64,000 bases of DNA. It comes from Liolophura sinensis (lineage: Eukaryota > Mollusca > Polyplacophora > Chitonida > Chitonidae). The stretch spans positions 73,996,028 to 74,060,027 of the forward strand of contig NC_088295.1 of assembly GCF_032854445.1 (NCBI RefSeq). Direction: 5' to 3'. The translations under genes were made by a program, and so were the position numbers. Below are positions 1 to 12,690 of this stretch, one piece after another; position 1 is the stretch's first letter, and every line of letters begins with the position of its first letter. A model generated the notes under the pieces. That model did not search any database. It was not told the DNA's origin and saw nothing but the letters and a program-made list of their open reading frames with translations.

Positions 1-90
1 TAGTTTTTCTTCGATAAACAAGTCTCATATAATTTCCATAAAATATTTTAATTTCTAGAGAATTGCTATGGTACGTTTCGACAGTGTCAA

Positions 91-380
91 TTTTGGGTCG
101 GGTTACACCAAAGACTTTAAAAGTTGTAACTTGCTCGCTTGGCGTTCAGCATGAAGGTGATAGTGAAACGACTGGTTGACCCGTATCAGTACAATGGGTC
201 GGGCGGGGCAGCTTACTTGCCTTCAGTAAGTCGTCTTTGTGAATCAGCACTAGATAAAAGAAGTTCGTCCTTCAACAAGGAGGCACATTTGATGCACTCT
301 AACGACACCTTCGTCGTTATGTGATTGAAAAAAGAATTGTTAAGTACGATCTTAAACCCTAATCACTCAATCACTCACCC
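91..380 (-). mobile_element. SINE family B, near-complete copy
   Basis: Read on the minus strand it starts with GTGAGTGATTGAGTGATT-type sequence and continues with a run related to GTTTAACGTCG...TGACGACGAA. It then has GCCTCCTTGTTG, an ACGACTTACTGAAGGCAAG segment, GCCGCCCCGCCCGACCC, and ends with GCTGAACGCCAAGCGAGCAA. The same block order is seen in the plus-strand copy at 56151-56384, which supports one family. It is diverged and non-coding. Confidence 0.8.
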
Positions 381-1230
381 TTTTAGACTTGCATTTTGGG
401 ATGCTTATCATACACATTGCAAATAAATCTACGTAAAGAAGTTAAATGTATCACGGAGATGATCAGCATAAGTGTGCTCCAAATGAATATTATAAATTAA
501 ATTTATAAATCTACATAAAAGAAGTCTATATCTTATATGCGGTTATTGCAGATACGGATATTGCAAACAAATCCCTCTACAAAACTGCATCTAGCAGCAT
601 AATACAACGGCACATTTTAAAAGTCAACACTGTGGTTGAACTACTAAACGTAGTTACAGGTATCACGGCTTTGGTTAAGATCAAATGAATTAACCCTTGT
701 TTTCACTATTTCAGTTTGACTATGTATAGACAGCATAATTAAAGATCCAATCAGGTAGAGCAGATATCACCAGAGTTACACCTCCACTTCTTGTTGGTTA
801 GCAATTTTTGATCTGAGACACGCAGAGACACATTTGCTTTAAAATGTTGATAACGAGGACAGTTTTGAGGACTGTCATGAAGGGAAATGAAGATAACGAA
901 GAATTGTATAATATTCCCAGTTTATCTTTGCAAAAAACTAATGAGGAACCTTATCTGAGCGTAAAAGATAAGTTGTTTAAACTATTGTATTTCTTTCTTT
1001 TATGGGGCTTTTGGCAAGAGCAACAGTACACTGAATTTGTACCAGTGATATTTTCCCAGATGATTAGTACATTTATGACAATATGCCATTTTGAACAAAT
1101 TGTGATTTGAAAATATGAAATATATCTTGTATCAGCCATACAGTTATGTTTTAGGGACCTTTGAGTTTTTCTACCATTTCGCCAAGGCACGAATTAATTT
1201 GAGTAAATTTTATTGCAGTGTTAATTATAT
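381..1230. other. No gene seen
   Basis: AT-rich unique sequence. Short chance open frames (for example 844-1110) have no domain similarity that I recognise. Confidence 0.6.
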
Positions 1231-1354
1231 ACTTGATTGGAATTTTACGCCGTACTCAAAAATATTTCACTTATACTTCTTGACTTCGGCTAAATTTATG
1301 GTTGCAGGAAACTGGGCAAAGCCAAACCTACAACTATCCAAAGGTTGCAGGCAG
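1231..1354 (-). mobile_element. SINE family A, 3' fragment
   Basis: The minus-strand tail is recognisable from TTGATTGG, TTTTACGCCGTACTCAA and TATTTCACTTATAC, then GGAAACTGGGCAAAGCC and AGGTTGCAGGCAG, aligned to the complete copy at 46227-46484. The tRNA-like head is missing. Confidence 0.75.
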
Positions 1355-1919
1355 TGTTGTGGAGTGGAATTAATGATTTTAGCAAAAAAAATTAAACAAA
1401 ATTAAGAAACTATTTCACGAAAATACACACGAGAATACGTTTCTTGCACTTTCGACTAAGTTATATTTTTCACAAATGAAATGCAGTTGACTCAGTTTGT
1501 AGAGCTATATGCATCTATCTTCCCTGAAAGCGTTACATCGAGAGAGTTGCGTACCTTGTTACACAACAATTGCATTTGCCTGCGGTTGTCTCCTCCTTGA
1601 TCGCGAACAAACATCAATGTCAGTCAAGCAACAATAACTATGGGGAACGACCGTCAGCTAACCATCATGAACTATACGTATTGTTTTGAATGAAGGTCCC
1701 GAATGATTTCATATATGTGGATACTTTAGTCAGGTGTATATGATTCGTCAAGTCTTGCGTCCTTTTGACGAATCTCTTTACGATGGTAAACGGTTTGTCC
1801 ATTTAAATGACATCAATGGCTCAGTGGTCATATTTTATTGCGCAAAAATAGTAAATAACAATCTGTTGCTGTAAGAAATTTTGTATCCGCGTCCGTACCT
1901 GTTGTGTTTCTCTCACTGG
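1355..1919. other. No gene seen
   Basis: Unique sequence between a SINE fragment and the 66-bp minisatellite. No open frame of interest. Confidence 0.55.
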
Positions 1920-2325
1920 AACGTTTGGTATGTCTCGTGATAATGTAAGTCGGAAGAAAAGCGGGAGTACACGTACGGATATCATAACTTTTGGTATGTC
2001 TCGTGATATTGTATGTTAGAAGGAAAGCGGGAGTACACGTACGGATATCATAACGTTTGGTATGTCTGGTGATATTGTAAGTTAGAAGGAAAGCGAGAGT
2101 ACACGTATGGATATCATAACGTTTGGTATGTCTCGTGATATTGTAAGTTAGAAGGAAAGCGAGAGTACACGTATGGATATCATAACGTTTGGTATGTCTC
2201 GTGATATTGTAAGTTAGAAGGAAAGCGGGAGTACACGTACGGATATCATAACGTTTGGTATGTCTCGTGATATTGTAAGTTAGAAGGAAAGCGGGAGTAC
2301 ACGTACGGATATCATAACGTTTAAC
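1920..2325. repeat. 66-bp minisatellite, about 6 copies
   Basis: Units start at 1920, 1986, 2052, 2118, 2184 and 2250, each exactly 66 bp, and a partial copy starts at 2316. Each begins AACGTTTGGTATGTCTCGTG and ends ACGGATATCAT. The first unit is most diverged, and later units differ by only a few substitutions (GCGGGAG/GCGAGAG, CGTACGG/CGTATGG). These two substitutions travel together, so units are spreading as blocks. Confidence 0.95.
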
Positions 2326-5180
2326 GTTTTATCATATAACATGCACGAACATGCTGATAAAACTGGCAGCAAGGTGTAAGTGACGGATTCTACGGTCCAG
2401 CGGCGGTCAGAACGCTTAACTGCATTACATTCATAAATTATCAAGAAAACCATTTTTATTGGGTTATTGAGCATGATATATCATAATAGATCCTATAATT
2501 TCTTAAGCTATCTGAAGGAATTTCTAAATTCGCCATCTTGCACAAATGGCAATAGAAATAAAAAAAAATTATCGACTCATATTTTTATTTGAACAAGAGA
2601 ATTTTTTTAAAATTTCCACTCGATAGTCATCTAGAGCGGCTTTAATACTTAAAGTTAACGACTGTATTTCTAGACTAGTGACGTCTAATAAATTGCAATT
2701 ACCTTTCCTGCATCTTTTTTCACATAATTCTGCTAAATCCATGGAGCTGTGTGTGTGAAAGCTATTTTGTTCTCATGTTTCTAAAGTTTAAAGTTTAAAA
2801 TGACACCAACCAGTAGTTAATATCAAAAGCTGGAACATTTGTATATTGTGTATTTGCTCATCTGTTAAAAGCACTTTGCCATATTCTAACAGTTCCATGC
2901 TGGCAGTTCTTGCAATTGTCTCCCTTTACGCAAGATCTGTTTGCATTGCATTTAACACACAATCTTGACAATAAATTAAACTTAATCACCTTCCAGGAAT
3001 AATTCTAAATCTTATACAAGCGTACGCTTAAATGAAATACTAGTATATAGAAAAAATGATACGCTATTATTTTTCTCTATATAAAATAAAATACTTTATC
3101 CACTATTCACTGTAAAACAATATAGATCACTAATAAGCACTAAGTATCTTTCTTATAAAATTCTGAATATTAACTGCTACAGTATGACGCTGTTTTATGA
3201 ATTTATATATATATTTAATAGTTTGCACTAAAACTGTATCACTAGAACTTAATGTGTTACCACTATACATCCTCACTGTACTGGGAAATTTCACAGTTAA
3301 AAGTGTTGTAGGTGAACATTGTCTACTGATTTTTCCATGGACGCGACATGGATGGTCACATATAGGCTGGGCACGTGTGTGGAAAACTGTGGATAATGCC
3401 AGGTGACAATCCTGTGTTAACACTCACTGGAACTGTAATATTAGATTCAACGGCAGTTAGCTCTTCAGATCTAATTCTAAGTCACGAAAGTCACTGTGTT
3501 CATTATATCTTTGTTCTCAGAGTGTAATTCAGATGACAATGTCTACAGCGCTTAACCGTCTCATAAATCTAGCCGTGTCCAAGCAGAATTTATGTTTGTT
3601 TGCCCTTTCACTAACCGTGCCTTGGATACATTTATTCGTATTTCTCATTAATTTCCCTTCCGATGGTGGCGCTGAGGGGCCGGGCAGCATCTGTTTCTTC
3701 CATATCAACTGCCCGTCTACCAACACGCAAACGTCTACCGCAATTTAATATCGGATCGTTTAACTTTCACGCTTTCGAATTTGCCCTTAACGTTAGACTG
3801 TTTATTTAGTCAAGCATGTGTCCTAAACTAGTCGTTTATTAATCAGCTAGTGTGTGTAGCTGTAGGGGGAGGGGGCTAGTTTGAGATGGTCTAGCCCATT
3901 TTTTTTTTTTTGTTTTTTTTTTTTTGTTTTATAACTGCCGATGAAATTTGTAGCATTTCGACGAAACAAGAAGTGTTGCTGCATTTATATTTGACATATG
4001 GAAGAGATTTTAAGAAATATGTTACGGGAAATCCATCCTATTCGAGCAGCTGACACAAGGAAATGTTCGCTGGTGCGTTACATTTATGGCTCTGGGTAAA
4101 AATCCAATATTCGTAGCTAGATAACTGCATGTATAAACATAACTTCGCCAGAATACATACGGCTGTGGTTTTCATTGCACATTACATAAGTTCACGACTG
4201 TTGTCGTCGACTGTAGAAAATTTATTCCGCAAATTCGTCTGTATTGGAAATTCTGAAAACAGCTGAAAATTAGACATAGTCCTTTATGAATATATACATT
4301 ATAATAAATATGAAATATCAGCCACGCATTACATTAAATCATACGAACTGTACATTGGTTAACCATCTACACGTATACATAACAAATTAGCACTGATAGC
4401 TTCTTTCAAATATAATATGTTTCATTTTCTCTTTATAATTTAAATATTCATAAGTTATCAGGATGGCCAAGTCTGTTGGCGATTTTAATTTTATCCAGGT
4501 ATATTTATTGATTTTATTTATTTATTTATTTTATTTTTGTCGCCAGATACCCGTTAAATATTAACTGGCCCTAATTCTATATCAAAACTCATTACCTGCT
4601 TGCATAGACAACACAAATGTTATATTACACCAAATTTCTGACAGCAAATGGGCTACATTCAGATAAATGCAAAAGATTATTACTCACCTATAGGAAAAGT
4701 AGCCTGCTTTTAATCACATCGCATGTCTTAATAATAAACCTAAGCTTAAAGGTCTGGCAATCATGGCTTGGCCTTAATACGTCTTTGTGTTAAAAAAAAA
4801 AAACGAGGAGACGTTCTGATTGGGTGGCTAAGATATGATAGAGCTGAACGGTCAGTTCAATCAGCGGACAGTCTCAAGTGCCCATTTGATTTACGTCCCT
4901 CCCTCCATGGCGTGTAAAGAAACATTTGATTAGAGACCTTCTAGGGCGGGGATTTGGGATGGGGGAGCGGACAGCCTGCCCCGTACATCCAGCCTATAAA
5001 TTCATCTTTAATCCGGCGTTCGGTCATACTTTGGCCATTCATCAATGGATATGACACGCTGGCGGATATACTCTGGCCAATGACCAAAGGTTAGGAAGGG
5101 GTGATATTGCTGTGGACAATCGAAATAAATCACCCACTCCTCTAATTTTGAGTTGGATAGAACAATCAGCGAAAGCAGAC
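2326..5180. other. No gene seen; T-rich run near 3.9 kb
   Basis: AT-rich DNA with a T homopolymer interrupted by G (about 3899-3930) and a short TTTA run (about 4500-4545). The open frames on opposite strands around 3197-3748 overlap one another and look like chance. Confidence 0.55.
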
Positions 5181-5213
5181 TGCGGGGGTGGGGGGTGGGG
5201 GGTGGGGGGGGTG
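5181..5213 (+). other. G-tract with G-quadruplex potential
   Basis: Four runs of five or more G, separated by single T residues, occur within 33 bp (pattern G5-T-G6-T-G6-T-G8). This meets the G3+N1-7 rule with one-base loops, the most stable arrangement. No adjacent gene gives it a known role. Confidence 0.85.
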
Positions 5214-8200
5214 CTGATAAATCACGACAAGACCTAGTGTTAAGTAGTCAACTTCCATTAAAATACAACAGAAGGCGGCTGCGGATGTCTAAGATTTATA
5301 ATATTTGCAGTATTGTTGGTAATACCGGATGGATATCAAGCGGGTCCAAGCGAAGAGTCGCGGTCAAAGCGATCAGTATTAGTGATTTTGACTACCCGTG
5401 TAGAGTTTCCGTAATCGTCTTTGTTCTGGACATTTTGAATTGATGAAGTCAGATGGAAGGCTTCATTGTCTCATTGTTTAAATCCGAAAAAATACGAAAA
5501 TTTAGTGATTACCAATTAACCTATTAAAAATTATATTCTCATTACAAATTGTTGTTTTGGTTGGTAAAATAATAAAATCTGTGAACCAAAATATCATAAT
5601 TTGTAATTAACAAGCGATTTAGTTAAGAAAACCAGTCATAATCCGTTTGATCCATCAATAGCTAGGCACAATGGATAAGCAAGATAAGTCAAAAGGAATG
5701 TATTTTGATGTTCTCAGTATGTAGAAGAAATGTGCTGACTGATTGTGATCGCCACTGAGTTAGTTTGGCTTTCTATGAACCCATCCTGAGTAATTAGGGG
5801 TTTTAAGAAGAGTTTTAAAAAGAAAATAAGAAAATTGACCAATGTTAGCTCACAATCCCCGACGCATGCGCATTTCAAAATGCACCCACGACGATGAAGA
5901 AACTGTACACATTCCCGAACAAAAGGGGGAAGAAAGAGAACGACAACGCCCTCCCTTAGAGTTACTAATGATACTGTTGTCTTCGTTCTGAATACGGAAT
6001 CCTATTATACGTTTAATTGTAATAGTAGGTGTTCTTGTTGTGTTCAAATATACATGGTATAGATTGTTACTCTAATACATGAGTGTATTTCTGCACGTTT
6101 ATATATAACAGGTTTTTAATGAACTGGCCAGTATGACAGTCCGTTAGGTGTTGACTTGTTGGCCTTCTAAACCTTGGAAGTTAGTCACAAAGCTGGACAA
6201 CGAGGAAGCCGGACAAGTGGTCAGGGGATTGTGTTGTCAAAGGAGCCCTTGTTGTACTAATACTTGCACATAAAAACTAGAGAGAACTGTCTGATTTGCA
6301 CCGGTTTATTACCTTAATCACGGTTAAAGAATTGGACCAGGTTGGATATCCGACCGGATTAACCGGTCAATGATGGTCAGATCAATAGTATTGATCACAA
6401 GTATCAACACTCTCCTTACAGTCGAGTAGCACAGACTGAGACAACGTACGGCCAAAGGTCTAAATAGAGGTTCACCGTTAGATCGAGTTGACATGCACAA
6501 TCTACATACGTGAAGAATACCACTTCATATAGGTTTTAAAATGGAAAGATTAAATGGTTGGAAACGGGGCATTATGCTGCACGAGGGGGCCAAGGTGAAG
6601 TATTTCACACACTTCACATGCCATTTATCCATTTCCAAAAGGGTCATGCAAGAGTTTATTGTAACTGTTGCTTACATGTGTGGAACTACATGGTGAGCCC
6701 AAGACTGATACCCATATTTTCAACCGTTAAGAACAGGAATCATTTACAAACTGGTCATTCAACAATGGCCAAGACTTACATGGACGTATATACACCAAAT
6801 ATCCTACCTAAACCTAAAACTGCACAACCAACGCGTTCAGTTGGACGAGGACCTGCCAGCACTTACATCGAGGTTTCAGATATGCAAAATCTGCGACTGC
6901 ACAGCAAACAATTCGAAACAACTGGAAACAGCCCCTTAAGGTGCACTTACCCGGAAAATCGGAATCTCTCTGACCATATTTAAGGTGTCTTACAAGTAAC
7001 CTTGAGACACACTTTAATAGCTGCTGTTTTTATGACCGCCTTCTCTTGTGTGGGAATAGTTTATGGCGTTTTTGTCAAAAGTACAGCCATAAAGTTCTCA
7101 CCAGAATTCCGATGACTTTCCTTAGAAGACTCTTGTTCTATGAAGACGGACGCCGGATTACATTTGCCTTTAAACACATTATTTATTCATTTCTCTCTGT
7201 CTTTCTGTGGGCAACGAAGTAAACCAAATCGACAAAAACAACCTTCATCGACCAATTCTGTCCATACCTTTCCACCACATACTTACACACATATTATCTC
7301 TATATTAGGGAAAGATTACAGATTGTATCAACATTAATCAACTCGAAGTGGTGTTAGTTGTTGTACGTTTTGCTGCTGAATCGCTATGTATACACGCTGT
7401 CCGGAGAGATTATGGACAGAGTGTTTATGTTATCGAGGGCAACGGTGAGAGAAAACAATCTACGTCTACAGCTCCCTAGGGGTTTCTAGACTACCGGGCC
7501 TATTGGCCACAGGTGACACCTTATTTGCCCTTTGAAATAAGGCGCTGGTTACAATGTTGATAGAATGATGGAAAGATGTCCACTTTATGTACAGGTCTGT
7601 CGAGTTCATTGATACAAGCCATTTATCAAGACCGCAGCGTAAATACTTGACACAAATCATGCATCCGCGTTTTGAAAAACGCGTTGACCTGATTCATTTG
7701 TCATGTGTGTTTCATAAGGTTGTAGAAGTCCACTTCTCCAGACACCGGTTTGTGTTAATAGTTGCATTTCATAAAATAACTGACCATCAATACATGTTGT
7801 ATTCTAGACCTTGTTAGTGTTTTCATGCTAAACGTATACACAACATAAAATGTGAAAATAGCTTCAAATATAGCTTGATATCTTGGGCATTTGAGCTCAC
7901 GTTCAACACGTCTTGTTGAACAGATGATATACTGCGTTGGTTATAGACATTAATCCATGGAGACGCAGGAAAATTCTTGCTTACATTTATGTCAAACAAC
8001 GCCCATCCAAATACTTCGCCCTTACTCCAAGCTCTTTTGACTACTCAGTTCTTCGCACACTCTGCAAGTAGCTCTGTAAGTGCTTAAAAGCTCGATAGTT
8101 GAAAACCTATATATGTACCATTCACTTCACGAGAAACCAGTTTCTTCATCGACATATTATTTAGGTATTGCCATATTGCTCTTGTTTGATTTATTTATTT

Positions 8201-8260
8201 TTTGATTGGTGTCGGCGTTCTTGTTTGAATTTTCAACATTCCCAAATAAAGCGAATAACA
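5214..8260. other. No gene seen
   Basis: Unique sequence. The longest opening, 6558-6983 plus (141 codons, non-ATG start), has no recognisable domain, signal peptide or membrane segment and no splice-supported partner. I treat it as chance. A near-palindrome GGTTGGATATCCGACC sits at 6340-6355. Confidence 0.5.
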
Positions 8261-8362
8261 GCGCTAGCACTAACCTATGTTAGGGTCATTCGTTGCCCAG
8301 TACAGATCCTTAACCATCGTGGCCGAGTGTTTGAATCCAGCCATAGTGGCCTTCTCTACCCA
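8261..8362 (+). mobile_element. SINE family A, 5' (tRNA-like) fragment
   Basis: GCGCTAGCAC, ACCATCGTGGCCGAGTG, TTTGAATCCAGCCATAGTGG and CCTTCTCTACC follow the order of the head of the copy at 53034. It is truncated before the body and followed within 40 bp by a second copy. Confidence 0.55.
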
Positions 8363-8395
8363 TTGCTTTAAGAGAAATATAGTCGTCAATTATTC

Positions 8396-8628
8396 GGCCT
8401 TATTCGGCAATGACTGGGGAGCCTCTCACCAATGCAGTCGCCAAGAGTTCAAGTCCAGCCAATGCTGGCTCCCTCTCCAGCCTAATGTGGGAAAGTCTTC
8501 CAGAAAACTGTAGATGGTCGTGGGTTTCCCCTCTGTCCGGTCTCCTCCAACCATAATGTTGACCGCCATCGTACAGGTAAAATATTCTTGGGTACGGCGT
8601 AAAGCACCAATCATATAAATAAACATTG
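8396..8628 (+). mobile_element. SINE family A, nearly complete
   Basis: The copy runs from GCAATGACTGGGGAGCCTC through the B-box-like GAGTTCAAGTCC, the body GGTCGTGGGTTTCCCC and TCCAACCATAATGTTG, to GTACGGCGTAAAGCACCAAT and an ATAAATAAAC tail. Antisense open frames in this interval (8400-8740) are by-products of the repeat. Confidence 0.85.
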
Positions 8629-11600
8629 GTTCTGAAAAAGGTGAAGCCTTGATTACCGAATATGTGTTCCTTTGTTGAAAACCCGGAAGCAACTGATAAC
8701 ACGATCGAAGAATATGAAATATTCTCACAGAAGAGATCAAGGGTTAAAAAAAAACCTCGGGCACCAGCGTTGTGGGGCTCCCTTCTCTGCAGCTTTGACC
8801 AATGAGATGGCGAAGGAAGAGCTACCCAAAGATTCGATGATGTGAGGCAGGTGGTGTTTCCATCTTTGTGTGATATGTATTGTTGTGGTGTATAGTTATA
8901 CTGTTATTCTCTAACTTTTTCGCATGTATGCAATCTGTTTATTCAAGCATATTCTGAAGGCATAATTTTGTGTAGACCAATAACGTTATTCTTTTTCTAA
9001 AACTCTGAAAATGGACAATGCAACCACTGTAGTTTTTATCTCCAAAATCAAATTATAAATATGCATAAATTGCCACGAATGTTGCTCTTTCATGTGCGAA
9101 AAGGTTGAGGAATTAGGGTAGCTTTAATTGTTAGATCTTATCTTTAAACTTTGTTCATTCACATAACGAGAGGACTGATTACAAGACGATGTCAGTTTCT
9201 TTCGATATTGCTAACTTGCTCTTGTTTCTCTTTGAAGAAGTCTGGTTTCGTTGTCCACACGCATGCATTTATAGTGCTATATCATGGAAACGCAATGATG
9301 AGAGCAAATTAAATTCCAGGCACAGTCACATTTTACTCAGTCGACTATAGTTCTATAGGACTTGGCGTACGTTCATATATCGAACGCCGAGCGAGGAAGT
9401 ATCGATGCTGCTGATATGAAAGTCTCAAGCAAGAAGCAATTCCGGTAATCCTGGTTCAAGGCTTGCGAAGCGAGACCTCCAGCATCAGGACTCCGGCTGT
9501 GCTGGGCAAAATTATCGCTCCTGCTGCACACAAAAACGTTTACGATGCGCATATCTGAAGCCGCGAACCTTAGCGCAAGACATATGTTGAAGTTGTTGCT
9601 GACGGAGTCCCTCGTATTAACAAAGGTGTTACTGCAACGCCTTTAAGCCAAAACGCTGTGAAAAGGCGTACTTTGATCAATGCCTCGACCGCTGCTAAAT
9701 CTATAAATTAGCTCCTATTTGATAGGTTCGTAATAGGATGTAAACTTGTCATTTGCAAGAGCAGGGGAAAGCGGATCTCTAGCGAAGATTTATCGGGGAC
9801 AGAAAATGGTAATTTTCTTATTATCTAGAGGAAAAATGTCCATGCTAAAAAAACGGAAGCCGTCAAGGGACCGATTATTTAGGATGAATCAAAGCGTATA
9901 ATTCGGTTTGATACACTCTCCACGGGGAAAAAGTAAAGCAATGGTTCAGTGTTAGCAGTGTGAACCTGATCTTTATTCATCATCAATATGAAGTGGAAAA
10001 GAAAGGTTGCAGGGCCGACGTCATCCATTTCAACTCCGCTTACACTGTCTCGTTATTGGATGTCATCATATCCAACAACGGACCGAGGGTCAATTTTGAT
10101 TAACCGACAGAAGTATATTATCCGACAGAGAGAATATGGCGTTGATATCACAGCATCAAGGAGTCATCCCTCTTTCACCTGGCATATGAATTATGTGCAG
10201 AGTGCTTCATTTTGGTCTTCTCTTACGATCATTACGATCACTGCAAGTGATGACACGTTCAAGTCAGTCTCTCACAACATGTATATCTATATATCGTGCT
10301 TGCATGCTTAACTTTATAATAAGTATTATGTCAATTTGGTATAGCTTTTATCTCTGTGTTTTTTTTTTTGAAGTTCCATTATTTACCTATAGCACTAAAC
10401 AAAAGTCCAGTGGACCCTGAGAAACCCTTAGTTTCGCCTCCGTACTTAATGATTGTCCCGACTCTAAGTCTTCTTCGATCATGCAAACTGCCATTAACGG
10501 CTGGCAGACCTCATCATTAAAGCTAGAAATATATCAGTCAGTATCATCACATGAATGTTATCCTCTTGATATGTCTTACATATTTGTGTAGAGCAAATGT
10601 TAATAGTCTAGCAAATTATATTTATTAAATTGATTGATAAAACATTGTATCGCTGTATTCCATGTTTTTATGAAGTTGTGTACATAACACCTCAGCGTTC
10701 CAGATGGATTATGCACTTGAATTATGTGGAAGAGCAAAGCAATACCGTGGTACTATTTTGGATCTTAACATGACATGTGCTTTGATTTATTACTTGACAA
10801 GGTGACACCAGTCGTCAATATCTACGAAATCATCTATTGTCTAAATCGACATTTATGTTAAGGCTCATCAATGGACAGAAATGAAATGTACTCAGTGGAA
10901 TAAGTTAACGTTACCCTCTTGAAGACAGGTCATCAAGGAAGAAGCAGTATATCCTATAACCTGTATATACCGCTAGACATGATGTACTGGTCGAAAATGT
11001 TTCTTTCTTTGGTCGGCAACATAGAAGTCATTGAAGCCCACTTGATAGGGCTTGGGGCAAGAACATACTCAGCGCAGTCGAGACACTTTTTTGGCGTTAG
11101 CCTGGAAGCCCTTGGTACATCTCTATATTCGGGCAAAGCTTTGACTCGCACACCTGAGGTTTAAACCGTTTGATGATTGATAAACGTCCCGTGTAAAGCG
11201 TCCAGTTCCGGACATGTTGGGCTTTATTGCGGCGTGTTGTCTTTGCCCGAAGGAAGATTAAGCTTGTCCCTAAAACTGTTCGTTTGTTGATCTGTTGGAG
11301 ATCAAACGCTCTCCAAATTTTTCAAACGCATGCATGAAAAGTGACTAACTTACAAGTAATGTTCTGATGGTAATTATATATAGCACGTTTAGGAAATGCA
11401 ATGTATTATTGAATTACATGTATACATTTCCCTGTTGTACTGGCACCAATCGATAACCACGTAATAAAGGCTGACAACGAACGTGTCTTATTCGATATAT
11501 GTTATTTACTTAAAACGGCAGATCATTTCTCAAAAAGACGTTTGTACGGAAGTTTACCAGGTTTGGAGAAAGTGGCCAGCTAAGAGGAGATCCGTGGGTG

Positions 11601-12380
11601 TCTCAGGGTGCTTGGCCACGAGATATCTCCTGGTGAATTCCGTGTCGCGGATGATTAATGCTGAAGCATGTAACACAAGCTCATTGCCCGCGCTGCCGGG
11701 CTAAAGCGGCTGGAGAGGCGCTTTATCGCCGTTGTCTGTGTGTCTCACTGCGGATTCCCCGTGTCCGCTTACAGTCGGTCTTCAGGTAAGATCAAAAGAA
11801 GGCCGCTTACCTCGCCCCCTAATTCCAGCCTTAGAACTTCGATTGATAAATGATGATAAATTGGGGTAGATGGTATTGGTCTCGACAGCTACAACCCGTA
11901 CACCACATGTACACCATTGCCAACAAAAACAAACCAGTGAGAGTGGCTAAACCTGAACAGTGTCTTTTAAAAAGCCTTTTTCAGGACAATAAGTTTGAAG
12001 ATCAGCGCAAGGTAGGGGCCTTTTGCCCCGCATATTTTGCTTCCCCTGCATGTTTTAGAACACGTTGATTTACATTTATGTATTGTGCCTATAGCTTTTG
12101 ACAGAAAAAAACACAATAGGCCAGGTGATACAATATCTCTGTAGTAAAACTTGTTGGATACTTGCATTAGTGATAATTGATTCACTGAAATCGAAAGTTA
12201 TTCACTTGTTATTGCAAATATCAACACACTCACAGATTCAACTCTCACATTTTCATCTGTATTACCCAATAAACCGTCATATGAATGAAAATCCTTGAGC
12301 ATGGCTTTAAATAAGAGATATAAATGAACCATTAGCATTCTGCACATCACCTCATATCATTTGCATGTATAATTTCTATT
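8629..12380. other. No gene seen
   Basis: Mostly unique DNA. A short match to the family B tail (GAACGCCGAGCGAGGAAGT) lies near 9383 and may be an old SINE end. At 10919-11164 both strands are open over about 80 codons, but neither translation is recognisable. Confidence 0.5.
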
Positions 12381-12544
12381 CAGACATTTCGTTCTCACAT
12401 TCCTTTTCTCGTTCACATCTTATTTCTATATTTATATTCAATCTGTTATATCGTCTATTTGTTCTGCTATCAATTCTATAACTGGACACTTCTGTTTGGG
12501 AATGATTCAATAAACTAAATTTAACTAAAATCAGGTTCTCACAC

Positions 12545-12690
12545 CCAATTTCTATTTGCACATACAATTTCTATTCTCACATACCAATTCTATTCTCATA
12601 TACCATTTCTATTCTCATATACCATTTCTTTTCTCACATTCCATATTTTCACATTAACATATTTCATTTCTATTCTTACATAGCATTTCC
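12545..12690. repeat. Degenerate about 20-bp minisatellite
   Basis: Repeats of TTCTATTCTCATATACCA with drifting bases. This is the left edge of a repeat field that continues to about 15.29 kb. Confidence 0.75.

Noticed and set aside
6558-6983. 141-codon plus-strand opening
   Set aside because: Non-ATG start, no recognisable domain, no codon pattern or splice context; chance is likelier in 64 kb.
8400-8740. Overlapping minus-strand openings of about 100 codons
   Set aside because: They are antisense to a family A SINE; similar peptides appear over the copies at 14716 and 59700.
9377-9500. Possible family B SINE end (GAACGCCGAGCGAGGAAGT)
   Set aside because: Only a roughly 20-base match is clear and the following bases do not follow the family, so it was not listed as an element.
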